Source: Ardenticatenaceae bacterium (GTDB taxonomy: Bacteria > Chloroflexota > Anaerolineae > Promineifilales > Promineifilaceae). Taken from it: DNA of 64,000 nucleotides. Positions within the stretch are counted from its first letter, which is position 1, and every line of letters starts with the position of its first letter. Below are positions 16,738 to 25,205 of this stretch, piece by piece. A program made the position numbers and the translations under genes. The notes under the pieces are model-generated. The model made no database searches. It saw only the letters and a list, made by a program, of their open reading frames with translations, and had not been told where the DNA came from. The stretch is taken from the NCBI GenBank assembly GCA_020634215.1, contig JACKCD010000024.1:30581-94580 (forward strand), in the 5' to 3' direction.

Positions 16738-18225
16738 TTACGCGGCAACGCGGGAGGTAGGTGTGGTGCGCTGCCAAAGCGCGATGACGATGAGGGCGAG
16801 CAGGAGCATGAACAGTTGAGCAACGGCCGTTTGCCACGTTGGATAGAAACCCAATGCCGGTATGGGTGGCAGTGACAGAGGGGAAGATGGCAGCACGTTG
16901 GCTACTTGCAGGGCGTGGATGCCGGTGCCGAGGAATTTGAAACCGAGGTAATAGACGAGCAGCCCGGCGACAAAGAAGAAGGGGCGCAGCGGCAAGCGCA
17001 CACCCAATCCAAACATCAGGATGGCAACGATGGCGAGGATAGCAATGCCCAACCCCAACCCCAGCAGTAGGTCGGAAAGGGAGATGGTAGATGCGATGCC
17101 GAGGTAAAAAACGGCCGTTTCTGCCCCTTCCCGAAAAACAGCCAGGAACGCCAGCAGCGACAACCCCATTAGCCGCCCCTGATCCAGTGCTTGGGTGACT
17201 GAACTGTTGATATATTTTTGCCAATTACGTATATTGGCCTGGTTGTGGAGCCAATAGGAGACATAGAACAGCATAGCAGCAGCGACCAAACCGGTGATCC
17301 CTTCAATAAGTTCGCGGTTTTGCCCGGCACTGATTTTGTTAAACACCATTTGCAGTGCCAAAGCCACCAGCAGGCTGACACCAATGCCAACAAGACTGCC
17401 AACCCAAATCCAGCGCTGCTTGTCGGCATTGCCGGAACGTTTGAGAAAGGTGAGCAGGGCGGTGATGACGAGCAGAGCTTCCAGCCCTTCGCGCAGGATG
17501 ATTGCCATCGCGTCAAACATGGTGTAGATAGACCCACCGCTGGCGAAGGGGGTGAGAGTGTCGCGCAGGTGGGCAACGGCCGTTTCTGCCGCCGCCACAT
17601 CCAACATTTCCTCATCCAACGCCGCCGTTGCCCGCGCCAGCGTAATTTCAATGTCGGTGTAGGCTTCGGCATCTTGGGTGGCGATGGCACCTTCGACGCT
17701 GGGCCAGGCTTGAATAACGGCCGTTAACAACCCCCGCGCCGTGGCTGCATCCCCTGCTTCCAACGCTGCATACGCTTCATTCAGGTTGGCTACCAGTTGC
17801 TGCACCGTGGCTTCATCGGCGGCAACGGAAGCAGCAGCAACACCTTCACCGAGCTTTTCGGCAATCTCAATGGATTCATCGGCTAAATGAGTATACGCTT
17901 GCTGTACCACGGCCGCATTGACGGGGTCACTTTCCAGGGCGGTTTTAACGGCCGTTATCGCTCCCTCTAACTCAATATAGGCGGTAGGGTTTTGCGCCTG
18001 CACAGCATCTTCCATCACTTCCCATGCTTCGTGAACTTCGTCGTAAACGTGGTGCATAACGGCCGTTTCATTCAACTCTGCCGCCGCTGCCCCCTCATGG
18101 GCTTCCCGCGCCAACGCTCGCAACTGCGCGGCCACACCATTCTCTTCTTGTGCTGCCACAGACCCGGCCGCAACAAACAGCCAAGCCAACAAACCTACCA
18201 TCCATATCAATGCTAAACGACGCAT
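16738..18225 (-). CDS. FTR1/EfeU-family iron permease with a duplicated extracytoplasmic helical domain
   Basis: 495-aa iron transporter. A signal peptide (to VAAQ) is followed by ~220 residues of helical, Ala/Glu-rich extracellular sequence. Then come seven membrane helices with the two FTR1 iron motifs LREGLEALL and FREGAETAVFY, which bind and translocate ferric iron. The extracellular part contains an internal duplication: WEVMEDAVQAQNPTAYIELE aligns with WPSVEGAIATQDAEAYTDIE. Start ATG 18225 is set by AAGGA 9 nt upstream; the longer TTG start at 18234 is less likely. No separate EfeO/EfeB genes lie nearby, so the extra domain may take over periplasmic iron handling. Confidence 0.88.
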   Translation of the reverse strand: MRRLALIWMVGLLAWLFVAAGSVAAQEENGVAAQLRALAREAHEGAAAAELNETAVMHHVYDEVHEAWEVMEDAVQAQNPTAYIELEGAITAVKTALESDPVNAAVVQQAYTHLADESIEIAEKLGEGVAAASVAADEATVQQLVANLNEAYAALEAGDAATARGLLTAVIQAWPSVEGAIATQDAEAYTDIEITLARATAALDEEMLDVAAAETAVAHLRDTLTPFASGGSIYTMFDAMAIILREGLEALLVITALLTFLKRSGNADKQRWIWVGSLVGIGVSLLVALALQMVFNKISAGQNRELIEGITGLVAAAMLFYVSYWLHNQANIRNWQKYINSSVTQALDQGRLMGLSLLAFLAVFREGAETAVFYLGIASTISLSDLLLGLGLGIAILAIVAILMFGLGVRLPLRPFFFVAGLLVYYLGFKFLGTGIHALQVANVLPSSPLSLPPIPALGFYPTWQTAVAQLFMLLLALIVIALWQRTTPTSRVAA

Positions 18226-18287
18226 AACGACCAATCCTTCTCTTCTAAAACGAATAAGTTAATGGGCGTAATGGTACTGTGTCCGCC

Positions 18288-18310
18288 ACAGGGGATCAAT
18301 AGACCCCTGT
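18288..18310. other. Hairpin in the leader of the FTR1 gene
   Basis: Perfect 7-bp stem ACAGGGG/CCCCTGT with a 9-nt loop, about 60 bp upstream of the FTR1 start. It could be a weak terminator for the upstream VWA gene or a leader element. No T run supports a classical terminator. The rest of the 219-bp gap holds nothing I can identify. Confidence 0.4.
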
Positions 18311-18444
18311 TAAAACTGATCCATGCGGCAGTTCATTTTCAAATTAACGCGGGTTAAAAATTCGGGTTTTGGGAATTTCGCGGGGCAACTTGCAAATGCG
18401 GAAAAGGGCGGGTGCGCCCTGCGTTTGCCGTCCCCCCTGAATTC

Positions 18445-19896
18445 TTAAAGACCCGAAAGTTCTTTACGGATGATGTTGAGGATGAGGGTGTCGAGGTTGC
18501 CGACAGTGTAGGCAACACCACTGCTGGTGACAGAAGGGGCGGCTGATGTGGAACCGTTTGCGTCATTGGTGAGGAAGAGAAAACGGCCGTTTGTCCACTG
18601 CGCCCACTGCCGAAAAATATACGCCCCCTGAGCATCCAGCCCGCTACTCGCCAACGGATAAATTTTCACCCCCAAGGCTGCCGCTTGTGGCAGCAATTCA
18701 GCATAGGAGGGCTGATCGGTGTAGTCCAAGTGGGGCGGGGCATCGGCCACCAAAAAGACGAGTTTGACAGCCTGACGACCGTTTTGCTCGGCAAATTGTT
18801 CCAGAGCCAACGCTAACGCACCCTGCACATCCTCGGCATAATCACCGCCCCCGGCCGCTTCAACTCCATCCAGGGCAGCCGCAAAGGTGTTTAAATCGGT
18901 TGAGAAAGGGGCAATTTGTGCAACGAGCGGCTCATCCCGGTCGCGGTAGGCTACCAGACTCCACTGCACATTGGGCCGGCCGGGCAGGGCGGCAATTTGG
19001 CTGGCGATGGCGCGAATGTTGCTTTTGAGTTCGTCAAGCTCATCGGCCATGCTGCCGGTGGCATCAAGCAGCAGCAGCACATCAAGCTGGGCGGCGGCAG
19101 GCTGGCTGGCGTTGGGAATGACCACGCGCCATTGGGTTTCGCTGCCGCTGGCGGTAATGGTTTGGCGGCTGCCGTCGGCGGCGGTGGCGGTGACGGTGTA
19201 AGTGGGAGATTGGGCGTTAAAAGGGCGGGGGTAGAAGGTGGAACGGCCGTTACTGCCCGTCTTCAACCGCGTAATTTCCTGCCCATTGGCCTGAATGGTG
19301 AGTTCGACCCCCAATAACGGCCGTTCTGCCCCATCCACCACCACAAGTTCATGTCGCTGGCTGACATCCAGCCGCACCACATCATTGGCCGTGTAGCTGG
19401 CAAGATAGGCCAGATACGCCGCCCACTGGGCGTTGTCGTCAATTTCACCAGCGGTGAGGGGATTAACGTTGGCAGCGGGCAGGGGCGCGGGTGGTGGTTC
19501 GGTTTCGGCGCGGGGCTGGTCGGTGGTGTTGGTGGTGGCAAGAACGGCCGTTTGCTGGCGTGGTGCGTCTACCTTTGGCCCATTACTCGGCGGCTCAATC
19601 TGGTCGCCTCCACGCTCGCTCCCCGTCGCTTCCTGTCCTAAATCCACAACCTCAGCCGCTTCTTCAACCGCCGCTGCCTCTTCTTCAACGGCTGCCTCCT
19701 CTGCGGCCGGTGCTTCCACAGCTTCGGTCACAACGCGAGTTACTTCAACAACCTCTTCAGCAGGAGCCTCTGCGGCTGTCGGTGCTTCTGCTGCCGGTTC
19801 CTCTGCGGTTGGAACCACACTCCCGCCACAGGCAGCCAAATAGATGAGCAGAGATAGCAAAAGGAGCCAGACGATTGCAAAACGTTTTATTTTCAC
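18445..19896 (-). CDS. VWA-domain lipoprotein
   Basis: 483-aa exported protein. The signal peptide ends in lipobox IYLAAC, so the mature protein should be a membrane-anchored lipoprotein. A ~110-residue Ala/Glu/Val-rich low-complexity stalk follows. A beta-rich domain (~150-250) resembles a carboxypeptidase-regulatory or Ig-like fold. The C-terminal von Willebrand A domain has MIDAS motif LLLDATGSMADEL and further acidic loop residues; such domains bind protein ligands through a metal. Start: GTG at 19896, preceded by CAGGAGGGTGAA, a strong ribosome-binding site. The longer frame begins with TTG before that site and is rejected. Ligand unknown. Confidence 0.88.
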   Translation of the reverse strand: MKIKRFAIVWLLLLSLLIYLAACGGSVVPTAEEPAAEAPTAAEAPAEEVVEVTRVVTEAVEAPAAEEAAVEEEAAAVEEAAEVVDLGQEATGSERGGDQIEPPSNGPKVDAPRQQTAVLATTNTTDQPRAETEPPPAPLPAANVNPLTAGEIDDNAQWAAYLAYLASYTANDVVRLDVSQRHELVVVDGAERPLLGVELTIQANGQEITRLKTGSNGRSTFYPRPFNAQSPTYTVTATAADGSRQTITASGSETQWRVVIPNASQPAAAQLDVLLLLDATGSMADELDELKSNIRAIASQIAALPGRPNVQWSLVAYRDRDEPLVAQIAPFSTDLNTFAAALDGVEAAGGGDYAEDVQGALALALEQFAEQNGRQAVKLVFLVADAPPHLDYTDQPSYAELLPQAAALGVKIYPLASSGLDAQGAYIFRQWAQWTNGRFLFLTNDANGSTSAAPSVTSSGVAYTVGNLDTLILNIIRKELSGL

Positions 19897-20064
19897 TTCA
19901 CCCTCCTGAATAACGGTCAATAATGGCGTTTACGGGTATAAAACGTTTGGCTGGCACCATTGGTTCCAAATGAAAATCTAACACAAATTTTTGCGTCGTT
20001 TGGCAGCCTATTGCCTTTATAGTCCTCGCTCTAGGCAGCTTGAATTACACTGGGACGGAATTGA

Positions 20065-20520
20065 ATGGACATACACATCAAAATGACTACAGAACCTTTT
20101 AGCATACGCGAAGCAACGATAGAAGATTGCGCCACGTTGGCGTGGCTGAACCAACTGTTTAATGGTGGGGATGGGGATGTGGAGCAGATGCGACGGCAAA
20201 TAGAGGCGGCGAGGGTGGTAGAACGGCCGTTTCTCGCCCTCTTTAACCAGCAGCCTGTGGGGTTTGCCTGCCTGCGCCTCATCCCCATGGTGTGCGACCC
20301 ACATCCCTATGCCGAACTAACCGAACTGTTTGTGCTGGATGCAGCGCGGCGGCAGGGGGTGGGGCGGGCATTGGTTGCCCATGTGGAAGCGGTGGCACGG
20401 CAAGCGGGGGCTGTACGCATGGGGCTAATGACCGGGCTGGACAACCTGGAAGCCCAAGCCTTTTACCACGCCGCTGGCTATACTGATGACGGGCTAGAAA
20501 TGGAAAAGCTGTTGCCCTAA
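20065..20520 (+). CDS. GNAT-family N-acetyltransferase
   Basis: 151-aa GCN5-related acetyltransferase. The acetyl-CoA-binding motif A is RRQGVGRALVAHVE (~residues 92-105), followed by the motif B region GLDNLEAQAFYHAAGYTDDG. It transfers acetyl from acetyl-CoA to an unknown amine. ATG at 20065 follows GGGACGGAATTGA. It is the last gene before a 3.6-kb stretch without the AACGGCCGTT palindrome. A remnant of a related gene's 3' end lies at 22711-22788, beyond the low-GC insert. Confidence 0.88.
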   Translation: MDIHIKMTTEPFSIREATIEDCATLAWLNQLFNGGDGDVEQMRRQIEAARVVERPFLALFNQQPVGFACLRLIPMVCDPHPYAELTELFVLDAARRQGVGRALVAHVEAVARQAGAVRMGLMTGLDNLEAQAFYHAAGYTDDGLEMEKLLP

Positions 20521-20622
20521 AGGCGATATATGCTAGAGAGCATTTAATCGGGTGTATTTCAGTTTGGGGGCAAACTCGGCAAGTTTGACATAATCTTTAA
20601 CTGAGTGGATGGTAAAACCAGT

Positions 20623-20705
20623 GTCATTTCGAGGTCCTCCGAGAAATCCCGTTCGCATACCCGCTATTTGAGCGGGATTTCTCCTCGAGGACTCGTCGAA
20701 ATGAC
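20623..20705. repeat. Inverted-repeat element family G (GTCATTTCGA type), copy 1
   Basis: Begins GTCATTTCGAGG and ends CGTCGAAATGAC, with inner arms GAGAAATCCCG and GCGGGATTTCTC. Same architecture as copy 2 at 21052. Confidence 0.88.
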
Positions 20706-21051
20706 AATACTTAGCTGAGAAATTGGCTTGCGGAGAGGTGAGTTTAGCATTGCCCCAAAACTGAAATGCTCCCATTTGATCCCTTCAGTCAGTAAGCAGG
20801 CAAAGCCGATAAAAATCTCAAACCGCAAAATATCCACCTGACGGCTATTATCAGCAGGGTAAATCTAGCATACCCTTTCACTCTCGGTTCGCTCATTTTG
20901 AAACCAGTTAATCAAATTTTCTGCCGCCATATATAGGGGTCTAGCCTACTCAACAGCCATATATGGATTCATATAATTTCGGCTTTGCAAAACCTTGAAG
21001 TACAATATCCATTCATGCCTGTCATACTGGACAATCTATCAATGGAAACAT

Positions 21052-21131
21052 GTCATTTCGACGAGTCTTCGAGGAGAAATCCCATTCACTTAGCTAGGTC
21101 AATGGGATTTCTCGGAGGATCTCGAAATGAC
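21052..21131. repeat. Inverted-repeat element family G, copy 2
   Basis: Begins GTCATTTCGACGAG and ends GATCTCGAAATGAC; inner arms GAGAAATCCCATT and AATGGGATTTCTC. It is inverted relative to copy 1, as judged by the positions of GACGAGTC and GGACTCGTC. Confidence 0.88.
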
Positions 21132-21314
21132 ACCTGTATAGATTAGTAAGCGACCTGCTCATTATGTAAACTTTTTACATTTTCAGCCACACTAGCTTCA
21201 TATTTAGGCTGAAATTTTAAATACTGGTTTAGAAATCAGCGAACGAAGAGCTTTCAGGCAAGGTTTGGCCAAATTTAGATGATGAATTTACTACCCATCA
21301 TTAGCTTAAAAGTT

Positions 21315-22481
21315 TCACTTTATTGGTTCTGTTGAACAATATACACCTGCCTCATTACCTGAACTAACGCTTTTTTCTATAATTTCACGCCCAATAGAAA
21401 TTGAACAGGATATCTTCCCAAAGTACCCATCAGGGCTTGCAACAAATATCCAAGGTGCCTCACCTCGTTCAATTGTAGCTGTTATGACGATTGGCCTGAG
21501 GTTGTTAATAGTATTTTCAAGCGAAAAAGTCGCGCCATCAACGGTATACCAATATTGAATATTTTTGACTTCGGGTGAATCTAAAGAAATTTGATATTTG
21601 ATCTCTACAGGCGTGGGTGTAGGAACGGGCGTTAACAATGGAAATTCTAATATCTCCCTCGGTTGTAGATCAAGTATTTCAGAGGCAGGCTGGCTTTGCC
21701 CGCCGACACTTCCCTTCCCCAATAAGTATGTTATCAGCACAATTAAAAGAATTATAGCTACAAAACCAAAACCTATCGTCCAAAGCCAATAATCTTTTGG
21801 GGCTTTAGGTGATTGGCGTAACGACTTGATTTGTCGAGATAGGTCATCTCTTTCCTGTAATAATGATCGAGTTTTGCTATTCAATATTGTATAATTTTGG
21901 CTTAAGTCATGATATTTTTGTTGGCATCGGGCAGCAATAGATTGTGCTTGATTTAGTCGCTCTTTCAGATCAGCAATACGCTGATCGTTTTCCTCCATAG
22001 ATTTTCGGATAGCTTTTGCTATCATCTCCTCTTGTTCGATTTCTTCTTCATCAGCTTGACTAAGATTCTTCTGCCCAATGCTTTTAGCATGCCAATTGAT
22101 TGCCGAGAATAGACCCGAAAAGAAAACAGGAAGCTCGCCTTCTGAAATAGCATCAAGTGATTTGGGGGGCTCAGCAGCAAACGCCTCTATTAGTATTTTG
22201 AGTTTCTCTGGAGGAAGCTCAAACCATTCTCGAGGTTTATACTGGTTTTCTAAAAAGCGAATATCTATTTCTTTTTGGTCGCCACTCACTAACCAATGAA
22301 GATATTTCTCAAACACCTGTGCGCCAAGAGTCTTATGCACTATTGAATTATCAGGTATTCCCGTGGCATAGGATTTAACTCGTCTGTAAACAGGATCGCC
22401 ATCTCCTTCAGGCTTACCCCCTGCATACCCAATTTTTACTAGACCCTTCCGTTCCATACTCTCGATTAAATAAAGGTTCAT
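21315..22481 (-). CDS. Membrane-anchored T5orf172/GIY-YIG-like protein with coiled coil and exterior domain
   Basis: 388 aa, unlike its neighbours in composition (AT-rich codons). The N-terminal ~95 residues begin NLYLIESMERKGLVKIGYAG and contain REWFEL, a pattern of the T5orf172/MUG113 branch of the GIY-YIG nuclease superfamily. The usual second YIG is not obvious. Residues ~150-235 form a charged coiled coil. One membrane helix (~245-268, IILLIVLITYLLG) is followed by a Thr/Pro linker and a ~110-residue beta-rich C-terminal domain with two Cys. The start is ATG 22481, 8 nt after AGGAGG; an upstream in-frame GTG overlaps that site. Function unknown; a DNA-directed role at the membrane is only inferred. 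Confidence 0.6.
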   Translation of the reverse strand: MNLYLIESMERKGLVKIGYAGGKPEGDGDPVYRRVKSYATGIPDNSIVHKTLGAQVFEKYLHWLVSGDQKEIDIRFLENQYKPREWFELPPEKLKILIEAFAAEPPKSLDAISEGELPVFFSGLFSAINWHAKSIGQKNLSQADEEEIEQEEMIAKAIRKSMEENDQRIADLKERLNQAQSIAARCQQKYHDLSQNYTILNSKTRSLLQERDDLSRQIKSLRQSPKAPKDYWLWTIGFGFVAIILLIVLITYLLGKGSVGGQSQPASEILDLQPREILEFPLLTPVPTPTPVEIKYQISLDSPEVKNIQYWYTVDGATFSLENTINNLRPIVITATIERGEAPWIFVASPDGYFGKISCSISIGREIIEKSVSSGNEAGVYCSTEPIK

Positions 22482-22630
22482 TATATTCACCTCCTAAACT
22501 GACAACTTAATTAATAATGGCATAGTAGAAAATCTTTAGCATATAATATCCCATAGAAGAGTAGGGAACAAGTGTTCTACAATCCTTTGGGCAACTTGTC
22601 AGACGGAGCTAATAACCGAGTTAAACAATC

Positions 22631-22713
22631 TATACTCCGTGCCATTTGAAACCCATGGTTTTTGCGACACCTGTGAGGCAAAAAACCATAGGTTTCATTC
22701 TAATTTGAGTATA
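22631..22713. mobile_element. MITE-like inverted-repeat element beside a GNAT remnant
   Basis: 83-bp element with termini TATACTC/GAGTATA and long inner arms GAAACCCATGGTTTTTGC and GCAAAAAACCATAGGTTTC. It encodes nothing. Its right end abuts the GNAT gene remnant, as if it had inserted in that gene. No matching transposase is in the window. Confidence 0.7.
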
Positions 22714-22788
22714 GAAGCACAGGCGTTTTATCGCGTCGCTGACTATACGGCTAATGGCCTAGAGATGGAAGAAAGCCTGTCATGTTAA
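22711..22788 (+). pseudogene. 3' remnant of a GNAT acetyltransferase gene
   Basis: 25 codons ending in TAA read IEAQAFYRVADYTANGLEME and then ESLSC. They align without gaps to the C-terminus of the intact GNAT gene at 20065 (LEAQAFYHAAGYTDDGLEME and then KLLP). There is no start or upstream portion. It marks an old duplicate, or the distal half of a gene cut by insertion of the low-GC segment. Confidence 0.8.
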
Positions 22789-22923
22789 ATGAGATTTAAC
22801 AATCCTTTAAGCCCCACTTTAAGCAAGCCCCAACAAAATAGATTACCATGCTCACTAAGTGACGTATTGGATTTAACACCCTCGCAAGCGAATTCGCTCC
22901 TATTCGGGAGCGATTTCGTTTGT

Positions 22924-22963
22924 AGGAATCATCATTTAGGAATCATCATTTAGGAATCATCAT
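22924..22963 (+). repeat. Tandem 14-bp repeat carrying the ribosome-binding site
   Basis: Nearly three copies of AGGAATCATCATTT run directly into the ATG of the next gene. Each copy supplies an AGGAA element, so the start has three candidate ribosome-binding sites at 14-bp intervals. A hairpin-capable sequence (GAATTCGCTCC/GGGAGCGATTTC) lies about 25-50 bp upstream of the repeat. Confidence 0.85.
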
Positions 22964-23504
22964 GGTAAACAAAAAGCAACAAAAGCGGGGCATAAGCCCT
23001 ACAAAGCGGAATCTTATTTGGGATATTGGTATTGGACTGGGTTTTCTGGTTGTTTTCAAACAGGATCTAACTGGCAAAACACTGCACGAATGGCTGGCAA
23101 TGGCCTTATTTGCGGGCGTGATCGCCCACATCATTTTTCATTGGAAATGGGTGGTCAACATTACTAAACGGTTTTTTACGGCCAAACTGCCGCCGCAAAC
23201 GCGCCTTAACTATGTCATCAACGGTGGCCTGGCTGGGGCTTTTGTGCTGATGGGGGTGAGTGGCCTCATGATTTCGGAATCCATCATGCCCATCATTGGG
23301 CTGGGGGATGCGGGTGGCTTTTGGAAAGATATTCACGAAATAGCCAGCAATTTGGCTTTGGCAGCAGTGGGTGCTCACGTGCTGCTGCACTGGAAGTGGC
23401 TATGGGTCAACGGCCGAAAATATCTCGTTGACGATTTCCTCAAGCGACTACCCGCATTGGGCGGGCTAAAAGCGTCTCCCTCCCGCAGCGATTCGTTACC
23501 GTAG
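22962..23504 (+). CDS. DUF4405-type membrane protein (cytochrome b561-like fold)
   Basis: 180 aa with four membrane helices. His-containing motifs lie at helix ends (LHEWLAMALFAGVIAHIIFH, DIHEIASNLAL and VGAHVLLHWKW), as in DUF4405/cytochrome b561-related proteins that may bind haem or support trans-membrane electron transfer. It begins with a short basic cytoplasmic tail. No redox partner is adjacent. It starts exactly at the end of the tandem 14-bp repeat, which may tune its translation. Confidence 0.75.
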   Translation: MVNKKQQKRGISPTKRNLIWDIGIGLGFLVVFKQDLTGKTLHEWLAMALFAGVIAHIIFHWKWVVNITKRFFTAKLPPQTRLNYVINGGLAGAFVLMGVSGLMISESIMPIIGLGDAGGFWKDIHEIASNLALAAVGAHVLLHWKWLWVNGRKYLVDDFLKRLPALGGLKASPSRSDSLP

Positions 23505-23605
23505 CAAACAGTGGCCGTCAAACAATGACCACTTTGCGAACAGTTGTCAATGATCTGTCACCAGACGGCTCCAATCACTGGGGGCGAATCATTGGCAACT
23601 GGTTA

Positions 23606-24709
23606 CTACTTTTTACGTTTGGCCTTGCGAATGGCCTTAACATGGGCTTGGTATGGTTTGGGGATAGATTTAACGGGGTTGCCATGAACCAACGCTTCAA
23701 CCACATCGAGATAAGCCACAAAATCATAGCGGGCAATGCCAAAGCGGGTGTTGTTGCCAATTTGGTCACGCAGTTGTTTGGTTTGTGCTAGTAAAACGGC
23801 TTTATGCTGCTGGCCGCGCTGCACAGCAACGGCCGTTTCCCGCACCTGTTTTGCCAACTGCGCCATCGCCTCCTTCGCCGCCCCTAACATCGCTATTTGC
23901 CGCTCCGCCGGGTTCATCGCTGCCAAATTCTCATGCGCCCGCTGCACCGAATCGGCCAAAGATTGCTTTTCGGCATCGCTCATTTGGGCAAGCTGAGCAG
24001 CCGTGGCTTGAGCCGCTGCCAGCAGGTCGGCACGAGCCTGAGATGGCATGGCCGCCAATTCACGCAGTTGCTTTAACGTCGCCTGATCCTCAGCCAGTTC
24101 CGGCGCGTCAATTTGCTCGTCAATGGTGACAACGGTTTCCATGGCGGCCACCGCTGCGTCATACCGTTCAGCATCTTGGTAGTAGCCAGCCAAATTGTGG
24201 AGCAAAATGCCAAGCTGGGTGAGGGCAGGCACGGAGTTGCCAAGTTCCTGAGCCAGTGCTACGGCTTCTTCTTGGATAGAAACGGCCGTTGCTACTTCCC
24301 CCGCCTGCGATGCGGCCTGTGCCTGCTCGCTTAACGCCACCAGAGTTGCTTGTAGCTCCACTAGCATCAACTGTTCGCGCTCCTCGGGAGAGAGTTCGGC
24401 CAGCCGCTGCATTCGCGCCAGGGCAGCGCGATCTTGCTCCAAATCGGGATTGTGGGTGCGTTCGTCCAGAGCAACCACTTGCTCCAGAGCGGCGATGGCT
24501 TGGGGAAAACGGCCGTTGGCCTCATACAAATTTGCCAAATTAAACAGCAGCACGCTCTGCGCCACCAGCAGTTCATCCGACTCGCCCGCCTGCTGCACCA
24601 ATGCCAACGCTTCCTGCTGCCGCAAAACGGCCGTTTCATAATCCCCAGCCACCGCTGCCGCCTGTGCGGCCGCCACCAATTCACCCAAAGGGTCGTGTGT
24701 TTCGCTCAT
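23606..24709 (-). CDS. TPR-like helical repeat protein
   Basis: 367-aa soluble protein rich in Ala, Gln and Leu. It contains at least two TPR-type blocks: LLFNLANLYEANGRFPQAIAAL (~60-80) and a homologous block LLHNLAGYYQDAERYDAAVAA (~170-190), each preceded by an ETAVLRQQEAL-like helix. This reads as a duplication of a ~110-residue unit. The C-terminus is basic (HVKAIRKAKRKK). Start ATG 24709 (MSETHDPLG) follows GAGGTGG; the frame to 24790 is a repeat read-through. Probably a scaffolding or adaptor protein; partners unknown. Confidence 0.75.
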   Translation of the reverse strand: MSETHDPLGELVAAAQAAAVAGDYETAVLRQQEALALVQQAGESDELLVAQSVLLFNLANLYEANGRFPQAIAALEQVVALDERTHNPDLEQDRAALARMQRLAELSPEEREQLMLVELQATLVALSEQAQAASQAGEVATAVSIQEEAVALAQELGNSVPALTQLGILLHNLAGYYQDAERYDAAVAAMETVVTIDEQIDAPELAEDQATLKQLRELAAMPSQARADLLAAAQATAAQLAQMSDAEKQSLADSVQRAHENLAAMNPAERQIAMLGAAKEAMAQLAKQVRETAVAVQRGQQHKAVLLAQTKQLRDQIGNNTRFGIARYDFVAYLDVVEALVHGNPVKSIPKPYQAHVKAIRKAKRKK

Positions 24710-24765
24710 ACTGTTCCACCTCAGCCAAAATGAGCGGGCATGATACCAGTTTTGAGGGAAAGAGG

Positions 24766-24830
24766 ACAAGTGGCAGGTAACAAATGGCAAGTCACCATCG
24801 GCTACTTGTAACTTGCCACTTGTTACTTGC
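24766..24830. repeat. Inverted-repeat element family H (ACAAGTGGCAGGTAAC type), copy 1
   Basis: Arms built from ACAAGTGGCAGGTAACAA and GCCACTTGTTACTTGC. Other copies are at 28251 and 57359. Confidence 0.85.
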
Positions 24831-24836
24831 TACGTT

Positions 24837-25037
24837 TCAAAAGAAGGCGCGAACAACCCACACGCCGAGCAGGATGGAGCCGACGACAAGACCGCCAACG
24901 AGCATGTAGAGCAGAAAGGCGATCAGCCCATCGCGCCGCTGTTGCAAAGAGACAATGGCGGCCACAACGCCATAGCCTACGAAGGCAAGCCAGAGCAGAA
25001 TAGCTATGATGGCAAAGAGGGTGACAAGTGATTGCAT
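24837..25037 (-). CDS. Small two-helix membrane protein
   Basis: 66 aa with two hydrophobic segments (residues 5-29 and 40-62) joined by a short basic loop (QQRRDG). ATG at 25037; no strong ribosome-binding site. The translated pattern is plausible for a real small inner-membrane protein, and the frame lies alone in the gap. No family recognised. Confidence 0.5.
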   Translation of the reverse strand: MQSLVTLFAIIAILLWLAFVGYGVVAAIVSLQQRRDGLIAFLLYMLVGGLVVGSILLGVWVVRAFF

Positions 25038-25205
25038 GGTGCAGACAGACGGGCAACAAGTAGTTGTTTACGTGACAGAGGTGCTGGCTACTCACTACCC
25101 AAAAATGACTAAAGTACTAGAAGAGTATAGCCAATTCGCTGGCAAATGGCAGGGGCTGACGTGAAGGTGGGGTGGATTGGACGTAAAGGTGGCGTAAAAA
25201 AGGGG

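Larger units (their letters stand above)
20521..21314. other. Gene-free, AT-rich intergenic region with two inverted-repeat elements
   Basis: About 790 bp without a supportable gene. The only notable content is the two family G elements (20623-20705 and 21052-21131). An 80-codon minus-strand frame here mostly translates one of those elements and was not accepted. Base composition is clearly more AT-rich than the flanks. Confidence 0.8.

Noticed and set aside
20533..20775. 80-codon minus-strand frame
   Set aside because: Most of it translates a family G inverted repeat; there is no ribosome-binding site or domain.
22924..22963. CRISPR or VNTR array
   Set aside because: Only 2.9 copies of 14 bp without spacers; treated as a leader tandem repeat.
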